From: a virus
Virus record (IMG/VR): IMGVR_UViG_3300031857_001173
Coordinates: 1-26,558 of that record
Direction: 5' to 3' (one strand)
Length of the DNA stretch: 26,558 bases
The position numbers were made by a program, and so were the translations under genes. Within the stretch, counting starts at the first letter, position 1, and each line of letters opens with the position of its first letter. The notes beneath the pieces were generated by a model. It was not told the origin of the DNA and ran no database searches. It saw only the letters and a program-made list of their open reading frames with translations. This document shows positions 6,977 through 14,703 of the stretch, piece after piece.

Positions 6977-9138
6977 TGGCAATAAATGATATTACCGAAG
7001 CATTAGCCATTGACCTATCCGTCTCAACAGACACACAACTCTATGGTTTAGACTCAGTATCATACGACATAGCAGTAAACGACAAACCATTCTTTATCGC
7101 TGCCACAGATGAGCAACCATACCGTAGAGAATCAGCCCCATCCAAGCGTGAACAGATAGACCAAACCACTGAACCAGGTGAACAATCATTCACAGGCTGG
7201 TGGTTTAGAAGTCAATCATCTTTTCATCTTGGTGCAGGGGCAAAGTATTTTGAACCAAGCCAGGATGAGACTTTGCGTTTCAGGTTTCAGGATTCTGAGG
7301 GTGTGGATGTTTGGACTAAGGGTCAAATCAGTTTACTGAAAGATGTTGATACTAGCCATATAACTACCACAGGTAATCTTAAACTTCGTTCCATTCGTGA
7401 ATCAAGCAGAGACGAAGCACTGCTTCTTGATGGTCACGATGTTGACAAAGTATTTCCAAGAATAACTTTCTCAATCAACAACAAAGCACTAACATCTAAT
7501 GTTGCTACTTTGACTACTACTGCAGCACACGGTTTGGCTGTTGGTATGCAAGTTGATATTAGTGGTGTTGATGCCACATTCAATGGTGAATACCGTGTTA
7601 CTGGTGTTCCAACAACCACAACTTTTACTTACGCAAAAACAGCATCTAATGTTACTTCAACTGCTGTATCACCTGTTGGTACTGGTATAACAGACCTTAT
7701 TCATTTCATTGATTACAACAGTTTAACTGATGACCCTGTTTATGCAATATGCGATGATGGAACAACAGCCTATTGGGCAACTAATGCTTTGGATACCACA
7801 AAGAAAGCACATCTTTACAAGAAGGTTTTAACTGGGGATTCCACAACTGCTAACACATTAATGTTCAACGTTAACTCATACCAATTTACTGACGGTAAAG
7901 TTGTAATGGACTGGGTTAAAGGTCGTATTATTCTTGCAGCAGATAACAAAGTTTATGAATTAACCCCATCAACATCTTCTTTACCTACACCAATATTTAC
8001 TCACCCTAACACTTCATATACTTTCACAAGTATTGCAGAATCTGGTGCAGCAATCTATGTGGCAGGTTACGCTGGCACACAATCATCAATCTACAAATTT
8101 ACTTTATCTGATGCTGGTGCTATCACTTCGCTAACATCTGCTGTTGTGTCAGCACAGATGCCTGATGGTGAACTGGTTTATGCCATCAAACAATACTTGG
8201 GCTATATGCTTATCGGTACTTCTAAAGGTATCCGTGTTGCAACAGTTTCACCTGATGATGGGTCAATTGCTTATGGTCCACTAATTGCAGAAACAGAACA
8301 ACCAGTCTATGACTTTGCTTTCAGAGATAGATTCTGTTGGGCTACTGCCGAGGTTAACGGCAAAGGTGGTCTGATTCGTATTGATTTATCCGAACAGATT
8401 AGTCCTCTCAGGTTTGCTTACGCTCACGACATCTTTAAGAATGTTGCTAAGAACTGTAAGGCTGTGGCTTTCTTGGGTACATCTGACCGTAAAATCTTTG
8501 CCCTTGACACAGACTATAGTTACATTGAAGCAGCAACCAGACTTGCTGCAACAGGATACTTACGCACAGGTTTCATTCGTTACGCCACATTAGAAAACAA
8601 ATACTTTAAGTTCCTGAAAGTTCGTGGAACTTTGAACACCACAACAACTATTGATGTTAATAGTATTACTGGTGCAGAAGTTGACACACTTTTGTACAAC
8701 GTTACCGATGAGAACTTGAACGAAGATTTGGGTGTGGCTAGACCTACTGGTGGTCAAGAGTTCTTGGCTTTTAAGTTCACATTAAAACGAGACACAGCCA
8801 ACACTGCTAACGGTGCGATTATGACTGGCTACCAAATCAAGGCTTTACCTGCAATATTTAAACAAAGACTTATCCAATACCCATTGTACTGTTATGACGT
8901 GGAGATGGATAAATATAACAACCTAGTTGGTTCTGAGGATGATAGGGCTTTTGACCGTATCACTGCCTTAGAAGAACTAGAAAGAAATGGCAACATTGTT
9001 GTTGTACAAGATTTTAGAACAGATGAAACTTTCTCTGCTCTAATAGAAGAGATTAGATTCTTTTCTGCTACACCACCAAGTGAAAGATTTAATGGCTTTG
9101 GTGGCAAACTTCTACTAACTGTTAGGAAACTATCTTAA
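6976..9138 (+). CDS. large tail protein (beta-propeller-like, baseplate/tail tip candidate)
   Basis: 720 residues, TAATG-coupled on both sides. The N-terminal 110 residues contain a domain with FTGWWFRSQSSFHLGAGAK and then ETLRFRFQDSEGVDVWTKG. Residues about 155-235 include a bacterial-Ig-like beta segment (AAHGLAVGMQVDISGVDATF). From about 245 there are repeated four-strand blades (DPVYAICDDGTTAYWAT, YVAGYAGTQSSIYKF, GYMLIGTSKGIRVA, FLGTSDRKIFALDTD), suggesting a beta-propeller. The end is a mixed domain of the type found in tail-tip proteins. Its position after the fibre set and before the lysis genes supports a minor tail or baseplate protein. The early part (7000-7200) uses A/C-ending codons while the rest does not, so the N-terminal domain may be recombined. 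Confidence 0.65.
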   Translation: MAINDITEALAIDLSVSTDTQLYGLDSVSYDIAVNDKPFFIAATDEQPYRRESAPSKREQIDQTTEPGEQSFTGWWFRSQSSFHLGAGAKYFEPSQDETLRFRFQDSEGVDVWTKGQISLLKDVDTSHITTTGNLKLRSIRESSRDEALLLDGHDVDKVFPRITFSINNKALTSNVATLTTTAAHGLAVGMQVDISGVDATFNGEYRVTGVPTTTTFTYAKTASNVTSTAVSPVGTGITDLIHFIDYNSLTDDPVYAICDDGTTAYWATNALDTTKKAHLYKKVLTGDSTTANTLMFNVNSYQFTDGKVVMDWVKGRIILAADNKVYELTPSTSSLPTPIFTHPNTSYTFTSIAESGAAIYVAGYAGTQSSIYKFTLSDAGAITSLTSAVVSAQMPDGELVYAIKQYLGYMLIGTSKGIRVATVSPDDGSIAYGPLIAETEQPVYDFAFRDRFCWATAEVNGKGGLIRIDLSEQISPLRFAYAHDIFKNVAKNCKAVAFLGTSDRKIFALDTDYSYIEAATRLAATGYLRTGFIRYATLENKYFKFLKVRGTLNTTTTIDVNSITGAEVDTLLYNVTDENLNEDLGVARPTGGQEFLAFKFTLKRDTANTANGAIMTGYQIKALPAIFKQRLIQYPLYCYDVEMDKYNNLVGSEDDRAFDRITALEELERNGNIVVVQDFRTDETFSALIEEIRFFSATPPSERFNGFGGKLLLTVRKLS

Positions 9139-9392
9139 TGAAATTAAGTGTTGTGAAAGATGTAATCTTTCGTTCTGTTGCATTGTTCTTAACAATGGCA
9201 TTACCTGCTATTGGTGCTGGTGCATTTGCTGGTGTTGAACCAGTTCAATCAGCCCTTATTGCTGGTGCCCTTGGTGTGTCCAAGGTTATTACTGATTTAG
9301 CCAAAGCATTTTTAGATGATGGCAAACTTACACAAGAAGAAGTAGATGCAGTATTTAAACGTGCTAACAAGAAATCTGAAGGTGGCAAATAA
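9138..9392 (+). CDS. holin-like membrane protein
   Basis: 84 residues with a hydrophobic segment at about 12-33 (VALFLTMALPAIGAGAFAG) and a second weaker one at about 37-58 (SALIAGALGVSKVITDLAKA). A charged C-terminal tail rich in Lys (KRANKKSEGGK) follows. Small size, two membrane segments, charged tail and placement directly before an endolysin fit a holin that permeabilises the host membrane. It overlaps the upstream tail gene by one base (TAATG) and precedes the endolysin by two bases. The role is a contextual inference. Confidence 0.7.
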   Translation: MKLSVVKDVIFRSVALFLTMALPAIGAGAFAGVEPVQSALIAGALGVSKVITDLAKAFLDDGKLTQEEVDAVFKRANKKSEGGK

Positions 9393-9394
9393 GA

Positions 9395-9790
9395 ATGGCT
9401 TCACCTATTAAAGATGGAAAGATTACCACTGCCTACAAAAAATTAGGCAAGATGTGGTCAAAAGGTTATCACACTGGTGTTGACTATGCTTGCAAAGAAG
9501 GCACAGATATTCTTGCTGTTGCCGATGGCACAGTAACTAACGCTAACTGGGGCAAGTCTTATGGTACACAAATTGTACAAAAGATTGCTGGTCAAGATGT
9601 TTGGGTTATCTACGCACACTTATCTAAATCATTAGTTAAGGCTGGCGATAAGGTAACTAAAGGACAACACATTGGTGAATCAGGTAACACTGGTAACTCT
9701 TCTGGTCCACATTTACACTTTGAAGCAAGGGATAATGTTCGTTGGTCTGCTGGTAAAGATGTAGACCCAAAGGATATTCTCGCTAGTTAA
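9395..9790 (+). CDS. M23 family metallopeptidase, endolysin
   Basis: 131 residues, essentially one peptidase M23 (LytM/lysostaphin-type) domain. Zinc ligands and catalytic residues are visible: H26 and D30 in YHTGVDY, H75 in YAHLS, and H106/H108 in GPHLHFE. Family knowledge: these zinc enzymes cut peptide cross-links in peptidoglycan. There is no signal peptide or separate wall-binding domain, so release through the neighbouring holin is expected. A virion-associated wall-degrading role cannot be excluded since it follows tail genes. The ribosome site overlaps the end of the holin gene. Confidence 0.92.
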   Translation: MASPIKDGKITTAYKKLGKMWSKGYHTGVDYACKEGTDILAVADGTVTNANWGKSYGTQIVQKIAGQDVWVIYAHLSKSLVKAGDKVTKGQHIGESGNTGNSSGPHLHFEARDNVRWSAGKDVDPKDILAS

Positions 9791-10483
9791 ATGGGTTTAA
9801 AACCTGTATCTGAATTAAAAAACAAACATAAAGATAAAGACATTTATGTGCTTGGTTCAGGTGCAACATTAAACTTTATAGATAAAGAGTTCTTTAAAGA
9901 TAAGATAACAGTATCTGTTAATGAAGTAGGTTCAGTATATTTACCTACCACTAATTACATTGTTACTAAGTATCATAGTGATGCACAGCATTGGGCTAGA
10001 CATATACCTGATGTTAAGATTGTTTGTTCTTACGGTAACACTGGTGCTAATGGTGCTGGTAAATTATCTAATGAGTTTGATAACTTGTATGAGTTTGAGC
10101 ATAATGAAAACTATGATAAGCAAACTAATATATTAAATGAGTTCCCTACTGGGGACAATCATCTGGTTGTTTCTTGGTCTAGTATAACCTCTGCTATTCA
10201 TCTGGCTGCACATCTTGGTGCTAAGAATATTATTCTTGTAGCACACGATTGTGGTGAACTTGATGATAAGGCTTGGGTTAATGGTTATGTTTATGACACT
10301 ATGCTTGATGATGAAGAATATATTAACAATGTTAAAAGTCGTGCCGTGCAATTTGAGGCTCAGACTATTCAGTTAAAACAAAAACTTCAAGAAGTATATG
10401 GATGCAATATCTATAGTCTTAATCCTTTTATTAACTATAGTCTTGAGGGTCACAAGTATCGTGGCACTTCAGTAATCAATTAA
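9791..10483 (+). CDS. Rossmann-type protein resembling Maf/MptE-like (DUF115) glycan enzymes
   Basis: 230 residues. The N-terminus reads KDIYVLGSGATLNFID then KITVSVNEVG (residues 16-46). This matches the 'GxGPSL...D......VIGVN' type nucleotide-binding opening of the Maf/MptE/DUF115 and sialyltransferase-like families. A second strand-loop, KNIILVAHDCGELDDKAW (about 154-170), carries an Asp-Cys-Gly element. Several such enzymes transfer nonulosonic acids or phosphorylated groups. A role in modifying virion or cell-surface glycan is plausible because two glycosyltransferase-like genes lie nearby, but no substrate can be named. It ends one base before the convergent leftward gene. Confidence 0.5.
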   Translation: MGLKPVSELKNKHKDKDIYVLGSGATLNFIDKEFFKDKITVSVNEVGSVYLPTTNYIVTKYHSDAQHWARHIPDVKIVCSYGNTGANGAGKLSNEFDNLYEFEHNENYDKQTNILNEFPTGDNHLVVSWSSITSAIHLAAHLGAKNIILVAHDCGELDDKAWVNGYVYDTMLDDEEYINNVKSRAVQFEAQTIQLKQKLQEVYGCNIYSLNPFINYSLEGHKYRGTSVIN

Positions 10484-11017
10484 CTATTTAGTTTGTTTAT
10501 GTGTAATAAAGGGTGGGGCAGTAAAGACATTATTCTTTGCTGCAATACTCATAGCCTGTTTCCAAGAAGCACCTGCGTGTAAAGCACCTATGGCATAAGA
10601 TGCCCCACTACCTATGCCATAGATACCATCATCTCTCATAAGCACAGACAATGTGTCATCTATTTCGTAGATGATACCGTTTAATGCTATGAGAAAAATA
10701 AAATCTTGGTCTTCTGATTCTTTATCAGGTTGATAACCATTCATTGATAAAGTAAATCTTAATGATGGAACAACTGTTTCAACCATATAATGGTATGGGT
10801 CTTTGTTTGCCACTGGTGTTAGTGATGGTGGTTTCCAAATGTGTTGCACAATATCGCAAGGTAATGTTAACCCTGCTCCTGCTATAAGAAACTTGCCACG
10901 TTTAGTTATTTTAGTAACCACTGGATGAGTATAGGTTCTTCCTGAATCATCTGTAATTCTTGAATCAGCAACAAGTAAACAGTGGTCTGGTTTTTGTAAA
11001 CCAATAATTGTTGTCAT
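10484..11017 (-). CDS. proteasome/HslV-like Ntn-hydrolase (threonine peptidase)
   Basis: The start is set at ATG 11017, which overlaps the upstream stop as ATGA; a GTG at 11032 would add five residues. With this start the product is 177 residues and reads M-TTIIG at the N-terminus, so Met removal exposes Thr1 like mature HslV. Family positions follow: D17 in VADSRIT, a Lys at 35 in VVTKI (HslV Lys33 region), a LIAGAG strand, and YGIGSGASYAIGALHAG, equivalent to the IGSGGxYAxAAARAL segment of HslV. Length also equals HslV (about 175). Family knowledge: these assemble into ring proteases driven by an ATPase partner. No HslU-like or Mpa/ARC-like ATPase is in the window, so host ATPase use or self-standing activity is open. 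Confidence 0.8.
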   Translation of the reverse strand: MTTIIGLQKPDHCLLVADSRITDDSGRTYTHPVVTKITKRGKFLIAGAGLTLPCDIVQHIWKPPSLTPVANKDPYHYMVETVVPSLRFTLSMNGYQPDKESEDQDFIFLIALNGIIYEIDDTLSVLMRDDGIYGIGSGASYAIGALHAGASWKQAMSIAAKNNVFTAPPFITHKQTK

Positions 11018-11604
11018 AGTAATGTACCCCACTTTTCTTCAAAGTATGTTTGGTCTGCTTTGGTAAGTTTCATTAATTCTTCATTAGTAGATGTTAAATG
11101 GTTCGGGTGTATGTGTTCTACTTCTACTGGAACATAAGCAATCTCACCTTGTAGTGCTGCCCTGATTCTAATATCATCATCACCATACCACCATCTAAAG
11201 TTCTCATCTGCCCTAATGTTTGATTTAATATCAAGCACCCAGCAGTATCCTGGAATATGCCCTGTGTATGGTAAAGGGTATCCAATTACAGCATTAAGTT
11301 CTCTCATACTATAAGCAATTTTATTTATAGGATTATTCTTCAGTCTTAAGTCATCATTTAATACAGCAATATAATCAGCACCAAATGTTCTAGCAACATC
11401 TATACCACGATTCCACCAACGGTGGATATTGATTGGTTCTAAGTCCCAAATATTATTAACACCCTCTATGGGTTCTGATTCAACTGTATGTACAATCACA
11501 ATTTTTTCAGGAGACACTTGACTTTCTTTTATAATGTCTGCAAGGTATTGACGGCGCGTTCCAGTAGGAATGGTCATCCAAATGTTTAAATTATTATCTG
11601 TCAT
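11014..11604 (-). CDS. GT-A glycosyltransferase-like protein
   Basis: 196 residues. The features are WWNRGIDVARTFGADYIAVLNDD (65-85 in two parts: NRG and LNDD), a classic family 2-type Asn-Arg-Gly helix followed by the metal-binding NDD motif. A later WWYGDDDIRIRA segment matches the acceptor-side acidic motif of GT-A enzymes. It is probably cytosolic, with no membrane segment. The ribosome site AAGGATAAAG lies about 11 bases before ATG 11604; an alternative ATG at 11577 would avoid overlap with the divergent gene. It is co-transcribed with, and ATGA-coupled to, the Ntn hydrolase. The sugar and acceptor are unknown. Confidence 0.75.
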   Translation of the reverse strand: MTDNNLNIWMTIPTGTRRQYLADIIKESQVSPEKIVIVHTVESEPIEGVNNIWDLEPINIHRWWNRGIDVARTFGADYIAVLNDDLRLKNNPINKIAYSMRELNAVIGYPLPYTGHIPGYCWVLDIKSNIRADENFRWWYGDDDIRIRAALQGEIAYVPVEVEHIHPNHLTSTNEELMKLTKADQTYFEEKWGTLL

Positions 11605-12505
11605 AACTATCTTTATCCTTACTACCCTGATTGCTCAACCATCATACTCTGATGATGTGACAATCAACTTAGACTCTACCACACCTTATGTGGATATACC
11701 TGTCACTGTTAGTGAACCTGTTGATGCAACTATATCAACCACTACTGGCACACCTAACGATGTTGGATTCATTGATTCTTGGATTGAACTCTGGCAAGAC
11801 ACTGTTCGCATTGCTTACAATGATGATGGTGCTCATAGTGCTAGCAATGTGTTAGCATCCATAATCACTATACCATTGCAGGTTGGTGAGTATTTTATTC
11901 GTGCAACATCTTATGCTTACATATGTTGCAACGTATATCCTACTGGTTCTTACTTACTATCTACTAATTTAGTAGTAGTTAGTCCAAGCCCAACTCCGTC
12001 TTTATCACCGATAATCGATGAGCCAACTCCTGAGCCTTCTTCTCTTTCTCCGTCACCGTCTGATACTCCTTATCCATCAGAATCTCCAACGGTTCCAGTT
12101 GTTCCAAGTCAAGAGCCATCCGTGCCAGACCCTGTAGTTTTATTAGAGTCTTCAACGCCTGAGCCATCTCCGACTCCAAGTGTTCAAGATACTTTAGAAG
12201 CAGTTGTTGATTCGTCACCTAGCGTTTCACCTTCTTCTGAACCTTCTTTTTTGATACCTGAAGTTGAGCCAACTCTTTCTGCCATTGACGCAAATCAAAC
12301 TCAGCCTTCAATTCTTGATAACCTAGTACCACAATTTCTTTCAGAATCAATCCAACAAATATCTGAAACCATAACTGCTGCATTAGACACTGTTTCCAAT
12401 CTTGGTTCCGAGTTCACACCCGAAGAACGTGAACAAGCCCAACAAGTAGTGTTGGGTGCTATAATTGTAACACAACTATCCACATCTGCAAGGAGAATAA
12501 AATGA
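11582..12505 (+). CDS. secreted Ser/Pro-rich protein with N-terminal beta domain
   Basis: The start at 11582 (AGGA twelve bases upstream) yields 307 residues; ATG 11570 sits directly on the AGGA and is unlikely. Residues 1-23 form a signal peptide (MFKLLSVITIFILTTLIAQPSYS). An extracellular beta-domain of about 100 residues follows (DVTINLDSTTPYVDIPVT..., YICCNVYPTGSYLLS). Then comes a long Ser/Pro/Thr/Glu linker (PSPTPSLSPIIDEPTPEPS and similar) and a C-terminal helical segment with PEEREQAQQVVLGAIIV, possibly amphipathic or membrane-associated. Such low-complexity stalks are typical of exported actinobacterial proteins and may span the wall. It could take part in lysis or superinfection exclusion; function is unknown. 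The next gene overlaps by ATGA. Confidence 0.65.
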   Translation: MFKLLSVITIFILTTLIAQPSYSDDVTINLDSTTPYVDIPVTVSEPVDATISTTTGTPNDVGFIDSWIELWQDTVRIAYNDDGAHSASNVLASIITIPLQVGEYFIRATSYAYICCNVYPTGSYLLSTNLVVVSPSPTPSLSPIIDEPTPEPSSLSPSPSDTPYPSESPTVPVVPSQEPSVPDPVVLLESSTPEPSPTPSVQDTLEAVVDSSPSVSPSSEPSFLIPEVEPTLSAIDANQTQPSILDNLVPQFLSESIQQISETITAALDTVSNLGSEFTPEEREQAQQVVLGAIIVTQLSTSARRIK

Positions 12506-12699
12506 GAAACATATCAAGATTCATCTGGAAATATCTTGATGCTTGGGCTGGCGAAGCCTTTACCCTTGTGGGTCTATGTATTGCTTGGATTGTCCTTCCC
12601 CCTGGCGAAACTAGAGATGTTGTTGGTATTATCTGTTTGGGTGCTTTTGCGATGTGGACATTGTTTAAAGTTACCCTTAACTCAGAGGATGATAAGTGA
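12502..12699 (+). CDS. small membrane protein with two transmembrane helices (holin-like candidate)
   Basis: 65 residues with hydrophobic helices at about 20-33 (TLVGLCIAWIVLP) and 40-56 (VVGIICLGAFAMWTLF), a short GETRD turn between them, and a charged end (NSEDDK). The size and topology resemble phage holins or small membrane helper proteins. It is translationally coupled to the secreted protein upstream (ATGA) and to the HNH gene downstream (GTGA). With the other holin-like gene at 9138, the phage has two candidates for membrane disruption. Confidence 0.6.
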   Translation: MRNISRFIWKYLDAWAGEAFTLVGLCIAWIVLPPGETRDVVGIICLGAFAMWTLFKVTLNSEDDK

Positions 12700-12962
12700 A
12701 AAGAGTTTACGGACCATATAAAGGTTCTAAGCAAAACAAAGGTCGTCCCATCTATGTTATTAAAAAAGATGGTGGCAAGAAGACTACTTCAACTAACAAG
12801 GCTCGTTTAGACTACAAGAAGAAGACTGGTAAAAGCCTTCCTAAAACAACCCACGTTGACCACAAGGACAACAACAAGCATAACGACTCAAAGGGTAACC
12901 TGCGTGCTGTCAGCCGAAAGAAAAATATCGGCAAGGAGAACAAGCGTAGAGTGGGCAAATAA
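12696..12962 (+). CDS. small basic HNH-type endonuclease
   Basis: 88 residues with GTG start overlapping the previous stop (GTGA). The product is strongly basic (KGSKQNKGRP, KKDGGKKTTSTNKAR). The HNH core is seen in THVDHKDNNKHNDSKGNLRAVSRKKN: VDH is the catalytic His region, followed by the D-x-N and the NLR...N...N residues typical of HNH/HNH_3 domains. Many phage HNH proteins act in packaging with terminase, others are homing nucleases. Here the neighbours are membrane proteins, so the role is unclear. A terminator follows 30 bases after the stop. Confidence 0.75.
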   Translation: MKRVYGPYKGSKQNKGRPIYVIKKDGGKKTTSTNKARLDYKKKTGKSLPKTTHVDHKDNNKHNDSKGNLRAVSRKKNIGKENKRRVGK

Positions 12963-12992
12963 GCCAAAATAAGGGCAAAATTCACGACTTAA

Positions 12993-13030
12993 GGCAGGAA
13001 TAGGTATCACTACCTACCCTGCCTCTTTTT
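12993..13030 (+). terminator. hairpin terminator after rightward cluster
   Basis: Arms GGCAGG/CCTGCC (12993-12998 and 13018-13023) and TAGGTA/TACCTA (13001-13006 and 13011-13016) stack around a TCAC loop, with a small AA/C internal bulge. TCTTTTTG follows on the plus strand. The 3' arm also carries the stop codon and final codons of the convergent sigma-like gene. Confidence 0.75.
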
Positions 13031-13664
13031 GCGTTTTTAAAACAGGATAATCTGTGTCGCGATATGGAGCATAACCACCCAGTTTTTTGATGATTGCATC
13101 AATGGCTCTAGTCACTCTCATACGAGCAGCCTTCTCATTAGGTAGGTATAATAACTTGGCTAATGACTTAGAATCTTTACCTGATTCATACCACATATAG
13201 AGGACATTTTGCTGGTCTTCTTTTAGTTTTTCAAATGCTCTAGATATATCTGCTTGCATAGCAAGAAGATTTCCACCTTCACTAGGCGTTCTACTACTTC
13301 TATCAGAGTTAACATCGTTAATGTTTTCTGGTTGAGTAAACTCACCACTTAAGACAGAAGGAAGTAACTCTTCCACAATGTCTCTTTTGTAATAGAACAC
13401 ATCAGTTATTTCATAACCAGTAGTTCTAGCCTTTTCGTATTGACAATACTTACTTGTAGCGTTGTGTAATGCTCTAGCAAATAATCTCACTGCATCTTTT
13501 TTATTTTCTAATGAGTGCCACTCTTCTGTTTTCTTTGGATGTTCTACAAACCAAAGCCAGCACTCTTGAGTTATATCTTGAATAGGAACCATTGGGTATT
13601 CTTTGCTTTTAGCATAAGATACCGAATTAACTAATGATTCGTATTCTTCTATGTAATTTACCAC
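13014..13664 (-). CDS. phage sigma-70-like (ECF-type) factor
   Basis: 216 residues from a GTG start that overlaps the upstream gene by seven bases. The N-terminal region has a sigma region 2-like pattern (IQDITQECWLWFVEHP, with aromatic RNAP/-10-contacting residues, and a following helix). A polar linker of about 60 residues follows. A C-terminal region 4-like HTH is seen in AFEKLKEDQQNVLYMWY and then SKSLAKLLYLPNEKAARMRVTRAIDAIIKK. Similar divergent sigma factors occur in actinophages and are thought to switch late transcription. It is the last gene of the leftward replication operon, consistent with expression before the late genes. DNA target unknown. Confidence 0.7.
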   Translation of the reverse strand: MVNYIEEYESLVNSVSYAKSKEYPMVPIQDITQECWLWFVEHPKKTEEWHSLENKKDAVRLFARALHNATSKYCQYEKARTTGYEITDVFYYKRDIVEELLPSVLSGEFTQPENINDVNSDRSSRTPSEGGNLLAMQADISRAFEKLKEDQQNVLYMWYESGKDSKSLAKLLYLPNEKAARMRVTRAIDAIIKKLGGYAPYRDTDYPVLKTQKEAG

Positions 13665-14413
13665 TTATATAATTTACCTTCTACGACAAATGAATTACCT
13701 ATCATTGGTACTGGCACTGGTGTAACTTTACCTTTATCTATATAGAGTAAACCAAAACCAGATGCCCAGTTGGCACTTCCTCCCTTGAGGTAGGTTGCCT
13801 GTTTTAAATCCATTATGTTTCCAACTTCAAAACCATAAAGACTTGATGTTACTTTTCCATTATACGCAGTGTTAAAATGTAGGAGTCCGAGTTTATGCGT
13901 ATGTCCACAAAGTACACTCATACCAATTTTTTTAGCAAGAGCCATCGCTGTACCACCTGCATAACGTGATGATGAACCTTCATCACCGTGACCCATTACC
14001 CAACCAGGAGCGAAGTTCCAAAGTTTGTTGTGGTAAGTAATTCCTAAATCACGATAACCAAGAAGTTTCTCATACTTTAAATCTCTTAACGTTGCAAGGG
14101 CTGGCGCATCGCGCTCAATGTATCTTTGTATTCTATCGCCGTGATTTGACCTCATTAAATGAAATTCACGGTCTCCAATTGCTTTACGAAACTTACTCAT
14201 AATAGATGTAGTTTCATCTAAATCTCTTTGCAGATTAGAATGTTCTGCAACATATCCCTTAGACCAGCGTGCTGGTGCTAAACAATCTGCTTCATCACCA
14301 ACGCAGAACAGTTGGTCTGGTTGATAATCTTTAACGAACTTTATTACTGCATTAATTGCTGGTTTATTATGCAGAGGAATCTGCATATCCGATAGGACTA
14401 CTATGCGTTTCAT
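13658..14413 (-). CDS. calcineurin-like metallophosphoesterase
   Basis: 251 residues. The five metallophosphatase motifs are present: D9-M-Q11 (Gln replaces the usual His in DxH), GDEAD at 39-43, SNHGD at 89-93, GHGDE at 141-145 and GHTH at 170-173. These bind two metals and cut phosphomonoesters or diesters. Phage members may process nucleotides, RNA or DNA ends. ATGA overlap with the DUF1599 gene and an upstream GGAAGG ribosome site support the start. Gln at position 11 is unusual but not disabling in some subfamilies. The substrate is unknown. Confidence 0.85.
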   Translation of the reverse strand: MKRIVVLSDMQIPLHNKPAINAVIKFVKDYQPDQLFCVGDEADCLAPARWSKGYVAEHSNLQRDLDETTSIMSKFRKAIGDREFHLMRSNHGDRIQRYIERDAPALATLRDLKYEKLLGYRDLGITYHNKLWNFAPGWVMGHGDEGSSSRYAGGTAMALAKKIGMSVLCGHTHKLGLLHFNTAYNGKVTSSLYGFEVGNIMDLKQATYLKGGSANWASGFGLLYIDKGKVTPVPVPMIGNSFVVEGKLYKW

Positions 14414-14703
14414 TCAACGCCTTCCCATTGTTTATCTAGCACCATCATCGCGATGATTGCGTAGTTTGCTATATCTAAAAACGAATCTCTTAATGATTCA
14501 TTTTCTGGCTTCGCACCTGTTTCAACTAGATTGTTAATGCGAGCAAGTTTGTCAAACATTCTTACTCTTAATCCGTTTAATGGACCACCAGGTGAATCAG
14601 ATATATTTTTTGGACCATAATCTTTTTGTTTCTTAATCAACAACTCTGCTAAACCATCTGTGTATACATAAGTTAATTCAGCAAATCTTGCTTCGTTGTA
14701 CAT
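14410..14703 (-). CDS. DUF1599/nucleotide-modification-associated domain protein
   Basis: 97 residues matching the DUF1599 pattern by eye: LIKKQKDYGPKNI, then GGPLNGLRVRMFDKLARINNLV, then LRDSFLDIANYAIIAMMVL. The KxxDYG and the RxxDKLxRxxxL and DxANY elements are typical. This all-alpha family is related to MazG-like nucleotide pyrophosphohydrolases and is often phage-encoded, sometimes beside DNA base-modification genes. No modification enzyme is visible here. TAATG coupling to the primase gene places it with DNA metabolism. Confidence 0.8.
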   Translation of the reverse strand: MYNEARFAELTYVYTDGLAELLIKKQKDYGPKNISDSPGGPLNGLRVRMFDKLARINNLVETGAKPENESLRDSFLDIANYAIIAMMVLDKQWEGVE

